Positions 6,976 through 10,105 of a stretch of 10,105 bases of DNA are shown piece after piece. The notes under the pieces were generated by a model that did no database searches, was not told the DNA's origin, and worked only from the letters and a program-made list of their open reading frames with translations. Each line of letters starts with the position of its first letter. Position 1 is the stretch's first letter. Made by a program: the position numbers and the translations under genes. The stretch is from positions 1 through 10,105 of the forward strand of contig CAMDKE010000077.1 of assembly GCA_945901215.1 (NCBI GenBank). Direction: 5' to 3'. Source of the stretch: Comamonas sp. lk (GTDB lineage Bacteria; Pseudomonadota; Gammaproteobacteria; Burkholderiales; Burkholderiaceae_C).

Positions 6976-7105
6976 AAAACTTGCGGATTTGGCATAGGCC
7001 CGCGCCGGGGTCGTGTACCATGAATCGCCTTTGGTTGTGCCTGCATCCTTTTTCAAGCGGGTCCGCCAGAGCGCCCCTGCCCTCATCGCCACCATGGAGA
7101 AATGC
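6976..7105 (+). other. Intergenic stretch upstream of the choline transporter operon
   Basis: These 130 bases separate DUF721 from choX. The promoter of the transporter operon would be expected here, but I find no good sigma-70 pair; TTGCGG (6981-6986) and TTGGCA (6989-6994) have no well-spaced -10 box. A six-base inverted repeat, GGCCTA (6969-6974) and TAGGCC (6995-7000), has a 20-base loop and no T-tract, so I do not call it a terminator. The last 10 bases hold the choX ribosome binding site. Confidence 0.4.
7096..7100 (+). promoter_or_regulatory. Ribosome binding site of choX
   Basis: GGAGA lies 5 bases before the ATG at 7106. It selects this start over the in-frame ATG at 7094 and the GTG at 7013, and it gives a compact normal signal peptide. 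Confidence 0.72.
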
Positions 7106-8062
7106 ATGCAACCTGACACCTTTTTTCACCGTCCCCTCGGCTTGGTCGCCACTGTGCTGGCCGCTGGCCTGTCCCTGCTGGGCCAAGCCAACGCCGCTGA
7201 GCCCCCATCCTGCCAGGCCGTGCGCTTTGCCGATGTCGGGTGGACCGACATCACTGCCACCACGGCGGTCATGTCTGAAATCCTCAAAGGCATTGGCTAC
7301 AAGCCCTCAGCCCAGGTGCTTTCGGTGCCCGTAACGTACAGCAGCCTCAAGGCCAAAAAAATTGACGTTTTTCTGGGTAACTGGATGCCGTCCATGGAAG
7401 GTGACATCAAACCCTATACCGCCGACGGGTCGGTCGAAACCCTGGGGGCCAACCTCGAAGGTGCCAAGTACACATTGGCCGTGCCTGACTATGTGGCAGA
7501 GGCCGGCGTGAAGACCTTTGCGGACCTGGCCAAAAATGCCGACAAGTTCAGCAAAAAGATTTATGGCATCGAGCCGGGCAATGACGGCAACCGCTTGATT
7601 CTGGACATGATCAAGAAAAACGCGTTTGGCCTGGGCGGCTTCAAAATCGTCGAGTCCAGCGAAGCGGGCATGGTGTCCCAGGTGGTGCGAGCCGTTCCCA
7701 AGAAAGAGTGGATTGTGTTCTTGGGTTGGGCACCTCATCCGATGAACTCCAAAATTAAGATGACCTACCTCGCTGGTGGTGACGACTTCTTCGGCCCCAA
7801 CTTCGGCGGTGCTACGGTTTACACCAACACCCGCAAGGGCTATGCCACCGAGTGCGCCAATGTGGGCAAGCTGCTGAAGAACACCAAATTCAGCCTGGAA
7901 GCGGAAAACGAGATCATGGGCGCCATTTTGGACAAAAAAATGAAGCCTGAGGCCGCAGCACAAGCATGGCTTAAGGCCAATGCATCCACCTGGGGCAACT
8001 GGCTCGCTGGGGTGAAAACCTTTGACGGCAAGGACGTTACCCCAGCGATGATCGCCAAGTAA
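7106..8062 (+). CDS. choX: Choline (betaine) ABC transporter periplasmic binding protein ChoX
   Basis: The protein has 318 residues and captures the quaternary amine in the periplasm for delivery to ChoW/ChoV. The signal peptide is at 1-30 (FFHR, hydrophobic LGLVATVLAAGLSLLG, cleavage expected after QANA). The rest is an OpuAC/ProX-type binding domain. Aromatic residues that would form the ligand cage are visible: W46 (DVGWTD), W93 (GNWMPS), Y122 (KYTLAVPDYV) and W208 (FLGWAP). D48 and N159 (EPGNDGN) are also present. As I recall the Sinorhizobium meliloti ChoX structure, its cage is W43, W90, Y119 and W205 with D45 and N156. All six residues here are offset by exactly +3, which supports choline as ligand. 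Betaine or acetylcholine binding is not excluded. The frame is open upstream to a GTG at 7013, but the ribosome binding site favours ATG 7106. It is the first gene of choXWV, with 4 bases to choW. Regulation is not evident. Confidence 0.9.
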   Translation: MQPDTFFHRPLGLVATVLAAGLSLLGQANAAEPPSCQAVRFADVGWTDITATTAVMSEILKGIGYKPSAQVLSVPVTYSSLKAKKIDVFLGNWMPSMEGDIKPYTADGSVETLGANLEGAKYTLAVPDYVAEAGVKTFADLAKNADKFSKKIYGIEPGNDGNRLILDMIKKNAFGLGGFKIVESSEAGMVSQVVRAVPKKEWIVFLGWAPHPMNSKIKMTYLAGGDDFFGPNFGGATVYTNTRKGYATECANVGKLLKNTKFSLEAENEIMGAILDKKMKPEAAAQAWLKANASTWGNWLAGVKTFDGKDVTPAMIAK

Positions 8063-8066
8063 GCGC

Positions 8067-8927
8067 ATGGCCGCTCAGCTGGACGCCGCACTTGCGTGGC
8101 TAAGCGACAACAAGCTCCCGCTGGGCGACTCGATCGCTGCGGGGGTGGAGCGGCTCACCCAAGGAGCTCCCTGGCTATTTGACGCCGTCTCCGAGGGCTT
8201 GAGCGCGCTGGTTCTGGGCTTCACCGCGGCGCTCTTGTGGGTGCAGCCCTTGGTTTTGATTGGCGTTTTCACCGCCGTAGCCTGGGGCTTGCAGCGCTCC
8301 TTGCGCCTGGCCGCATTTGTTGCTTTGGCCCTGCTCCTGATCGTCAACCTGGGCTACTGGACCGAAACCATGGAGACGCTCTCCCTGGTGTTGTTTGCCA
8401 CGGTCGCCTGTGTGCTCATTGGGGTACCCATTGGCATTGCTGCAGCCCGTCGGCCCTGGCTGGAAGCCGGCCTGCGCCCGCTGCTGGACCTGATGCAAAC
8501 CGTACCGACCTTTGTTTACCTTATACCCACCCTAATTTTGTTTGGCCTGGGCGTGGTACCCGGGCTGATTTCCACCGTTATTTTCGCGTTACCTGCGCCC
8601 ATACGACTGACTACGCTGGGCATTACCTCGGTGCCGCGTCCGCTGATAGAGGCTGGTCAGGCCTTTGGCGCGAGCCACTGGCAGCTGCTTTGGAAAGTAG
8701 AAATTCCATCCGCACTGCCTACGATCATGGCCGGGGTGACCCAGTGCATCATGCTCAGCCTGTCCATGGTCGTTATTGCCGCACTGGTGGGCGCCGACGG
8801 CCTGGGTAAACCGGTGGTTCGGGCGCTCAACTCCGTCAACATTGCCGACGGCTTCGAGGCCGGTCTGGCCATTGTGATTGTGGCCATCGTGCTCGACCGG
8901 TTGTGCAAAGCCAAGGCCCATGGATAG
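8067..8927 (+). CDS. choW: Choline ABC transporter permease ChoW
   Basis: This is an inner-membrane permease of 286 residues, ProW/OpuAB type (BPD_transp_1 fold). Hydrophobic segments are visible at about 42-75 (probably two), 79-94, 104-126, 139-161, 164-178, 221-242 and 263-279. The cytoplasmic EAA loop that docks the ATPase is clear: E195-A-G-Q-A-F-G201 through IPSALPTIMAG (213-223). The N-terminal ~40 residues are amphipathic (WLSDNKLPLGDSI), as in ProW/ChoW relatives. The start ATG lies 4 bases after the choX stop with no strong ribosome binding site, so coupled translation is likely. The stop overlaps choV by 8 bases. The permease probably works as a homodimer, since only one permease gene lies in the operon; this is an inference from the family. 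Confidence 0.92.
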   Translation: MAAQLDAALAWLSDNKLPLGDSIAAGVERLTQGAPWLFDAVSEGLSALVLGFTAALLWVQPLVLIGVFTAVAWGLQRSLRLAAFVALALLLIVNLGYWTETMETLSLVLFATVACVLIGVPIGIAAARRPWLEAGLRPLLDLMQTVPTFVYLIPTLILFGLGVVPGLISTVIFALPAPIRLTTLGITSVPRPLIEAGQAFGASHWQLLWKVEIPSALPTIMAGVTQCIMLSLSMVVIAALVGADGLGKPVVRALNSVNIADGFEAGLAIVIVAIVLDRLCKAKAHG

Positions 8928-10105
8928 TGCCGTAGGCCAGGCGCTGCCGATGGCAGAGTTTCGCCACGTCGACGTGGTGTTTGGCAAGCATAGCGTGCAG
9001 GCTCTGGCTTTGCTGGATGCGGGTAAAACGCGCCAGGAAATCCTGGATGCTACGGGCGCCGTGCTGGGCGCTGCCGACTGCAGCCTGCAAATTGCAGCAG
9101 GGGAGATTTCGGTCCTCATGGGCCTTTCCGGCTCAGGCAAATCCACCCTGCTGCGCTGCCTCAATGGCCTGAACAAGGCCAACCGGGGTGCGGTGCTGGT
9201 ACGCGACACCCACAGCGGCCACGGTGACTACGTAGACCTGACCCGCTGTGACGCAGCCACCCTGCGCCGCCTGCGGACCACCCGGGTGGCCATGGTTTTC
9301 CAGCAGTTTGCCCTCTTGCCTTGGCGCACCGTGTCCGAAAACGTAGGCCTGGGTCTGGAATTGAGCGGCATGGCGCGGGCGCGGCGCGAGGCCATCGTGG
9401 CTGAGAAGCTCGAACTGGTGGGCCTGGAGCAATGGGGCAAAAAATACGCCCACGAACTCTCCGGGGGCATGCAACAGCGTGTCGGCTTGGCGCGCGCCTT
9501 TGCCACCGACGCTGACATTTTGCTGATGGACGAGCCCTTTTCGGCGCTGGACCCTCTGATCCGCGAACACCTGCAACAAGAGCTGTTGCAACTCCAAAAG
9601 CAGCTCAAGAAGACCATTGTGTTCGTCAGCCACGACTTGGATGAAGCGATCAAGCTAGGTGACCACATCACCATCATGGAAGGTGGCCGCATCGTGCAGT
9701 CCGGCGAACCCGAACAGGTCGTTTTGCATCCCGCCAGTGCCTATGTGCGCGACTTTGTCGCGCACATGAACCCCATTAAAGTACTGCGTGCGCGCTCACT
9801 GATGGCTCCACTGAGCGCTCTGTCACGCGATGGCGACCGCCTGCAGTTGGACTGGACGGGTCACCATTGGCTGAGGCTGGACGTGGCGCACCGTCCAACA
9901 GGCATTGAGATCGAAGGCCGACCGGGCAGGCTACTTGCCTACCATCCAGAACTCGACATCATGCAAGCCGGCTCGGACGGTCGCAGCGTGGCCATGGTGG
10001 CACCCGATCTGCTGCTCGAACACATCATTCGCATCCGCCACGCCACCGGCAGGCCGGTGCTTTTGTGCGAAGGCGAGCGCTTTGTGGGTGTGGTGGGCGA
10101 CGAGG
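8920..10105 (+). CDS. choV: Choline ABC transporter ATP-binding protein ChoV (3' end beyond window)
   Basis: The visible part is 395 codons, still open at the window edge. The product is the cytoplasmic ATPase that powers ChoW. Motifs: the ProV-type N-terminal extension FGKH...LLDAGKTRQEILDATG (21-46), Walker A GLSGSGKST (68-76), Q-loop VFQQF (126-130), signature LSGGMQQR (180-187), Walker B ILLMDEP (200-206), D-loop SALD (208-211) and H-loop H238. After about residue 285 a C-terminal domain follows, ending in a CBS-like half (RIRHATGRPVLLCEGERFVGVVGDE). In ProV/OpuAA relatives this region senses ionic strength and gates transport. The insert DTHSGHGDYVDLTRCD (96-111) and the string QQFALLPWRTVSENVGLGLEL are more like ChoV than ProV. 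The start ATG at 8920 overlaps the choW stop (8925-8927); an alternative in-frame ATG is at 8950. A CAAGG a few bases upstream may serve as a weak binding site. Confidence 0.92.
   Translation, partial: MDSAVGQALPMAEFRHVDVVFGKHSVQALALLDAGKTRQEILDATGAVLGAADCSLQIAAGEISVLMGLSGSGKSTLLRCLNGLNKANRGAVLVRDTHSGHGDYVDLTRCDAATLRRLRTTRVAMVFQQFALLPWRTVSENVGLGLELSGMARARREAIVAEKLELVGLEQWGKKYAHELSGGMQQRVGLARAFATDADILLMDEPFSALDPLIREHLQQELLQLQKQLKKTIVFVSHDLDEAIKLGDHITIMEGGRIVQSGEPEQVVLHPASAYVRDFVAHMNPIKVLRARSLMAPLSALSRDGDRLQLDWTGHHWLRLDVAHRPTGIEIEGRPGRLLAYHPELDIMQAGSDGRSVAMVAPDLLLEHIIRIRHATGRPVLLCEGERFVGVVGDE

Noticed and set aside
6969..7000. Inverted repeat GGCCTA / TAGGCC after the DUF721 gene as a terminator
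   Set aside because: The stem is only six bases with a 20-base loop and no T-tract, too weak to call.
7013..7105. Longer choX start at GTG 7013, or ATG 7094
   Set aside because: The extension would put about 31 polar/charged residues before the signal peptide. GGAGA at 7096-7100 is well placed only for ATG 7106.
7307..8068. Long antisense open frame (253 codons) opposite choX
   Set aside because: The codon pattern is that of a reverse shadow of choX, with no recognisable domain and no start signal. choX itself has clear family motifs and a signal peptide.

Overview
The window reads as a chromosomal stretch of a betaproteobacterium. The Comamonadaceae (Burkholderiales, Rhodoferax-like) fit best, with moderate confidence at family level. 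This rests on the protein styles (SecA beginning MPLSFLTRFFGSRNDRLLK, a short stand-alone DUF721 protein, an ArgJ ending INADYRS), the moderately high GC, and the gene order yacG / mutT / DUF815 ATPase / argJ / secA / M23 peptidase / DUF721. From memory, that order is typical of this group. Nothing mobile, no CRISPR array, no rRNA or tRNA gene and no insertion sequence is visible.

Left part (1-5568): the 3' end of yacG lies on the plus strand. It converges, 24 bases apart, on a minus-strand operon transcribed from right to left: secA, argJ, a DUF815 AAA+ ATPase gene, then a mutT-type Nudix gene. The operon is very tight. Gaps are 9 and 11 bases, the last junction is an ATGA overlap, and two of the ribosome binding sites are built from the stop codon of the preceding gene. 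Four jobs therefore share one transcript: protein export, arginine biosynthesis, an uncharacterised ATPase, and cleansing of oxidised nucleotides.

Middle (5569-6975): a membrane-anchored M23 (LytM) peptidase gene lies upstream of secA on the same strand. It is divergent from a small DUF721/DciA-type gene, and the two start codons are separated by only 24 bases.

Right part (7106-10105): a plus-strand operon encodes a choline/betaine-type ABC importer of the ChoXWV family: a periplasmic binding protein with signal peptide, one permease, and an ATPase with a C-terminal regulatory domain that runs off the window. The aromatic ligand cage and the extra Asp of choline-specific ChoX proteins appear to be present. 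The system should import choline, possibly also betaine, as osmoprotectant or carbon/nitrogen source.

Genes fill almost the whole window. The largest gaps are 138 bases (M23 to secA) and 130 bases (DUF721 to choX). I found no convincing new biological system. The points most worth checking are the DUF815 ATPase locked into the secA-argJ-mutT operon, the start of secA without a ribosome binding site, the squeezed divergent promoter region, and the choline importer next to a cell-envelope block.
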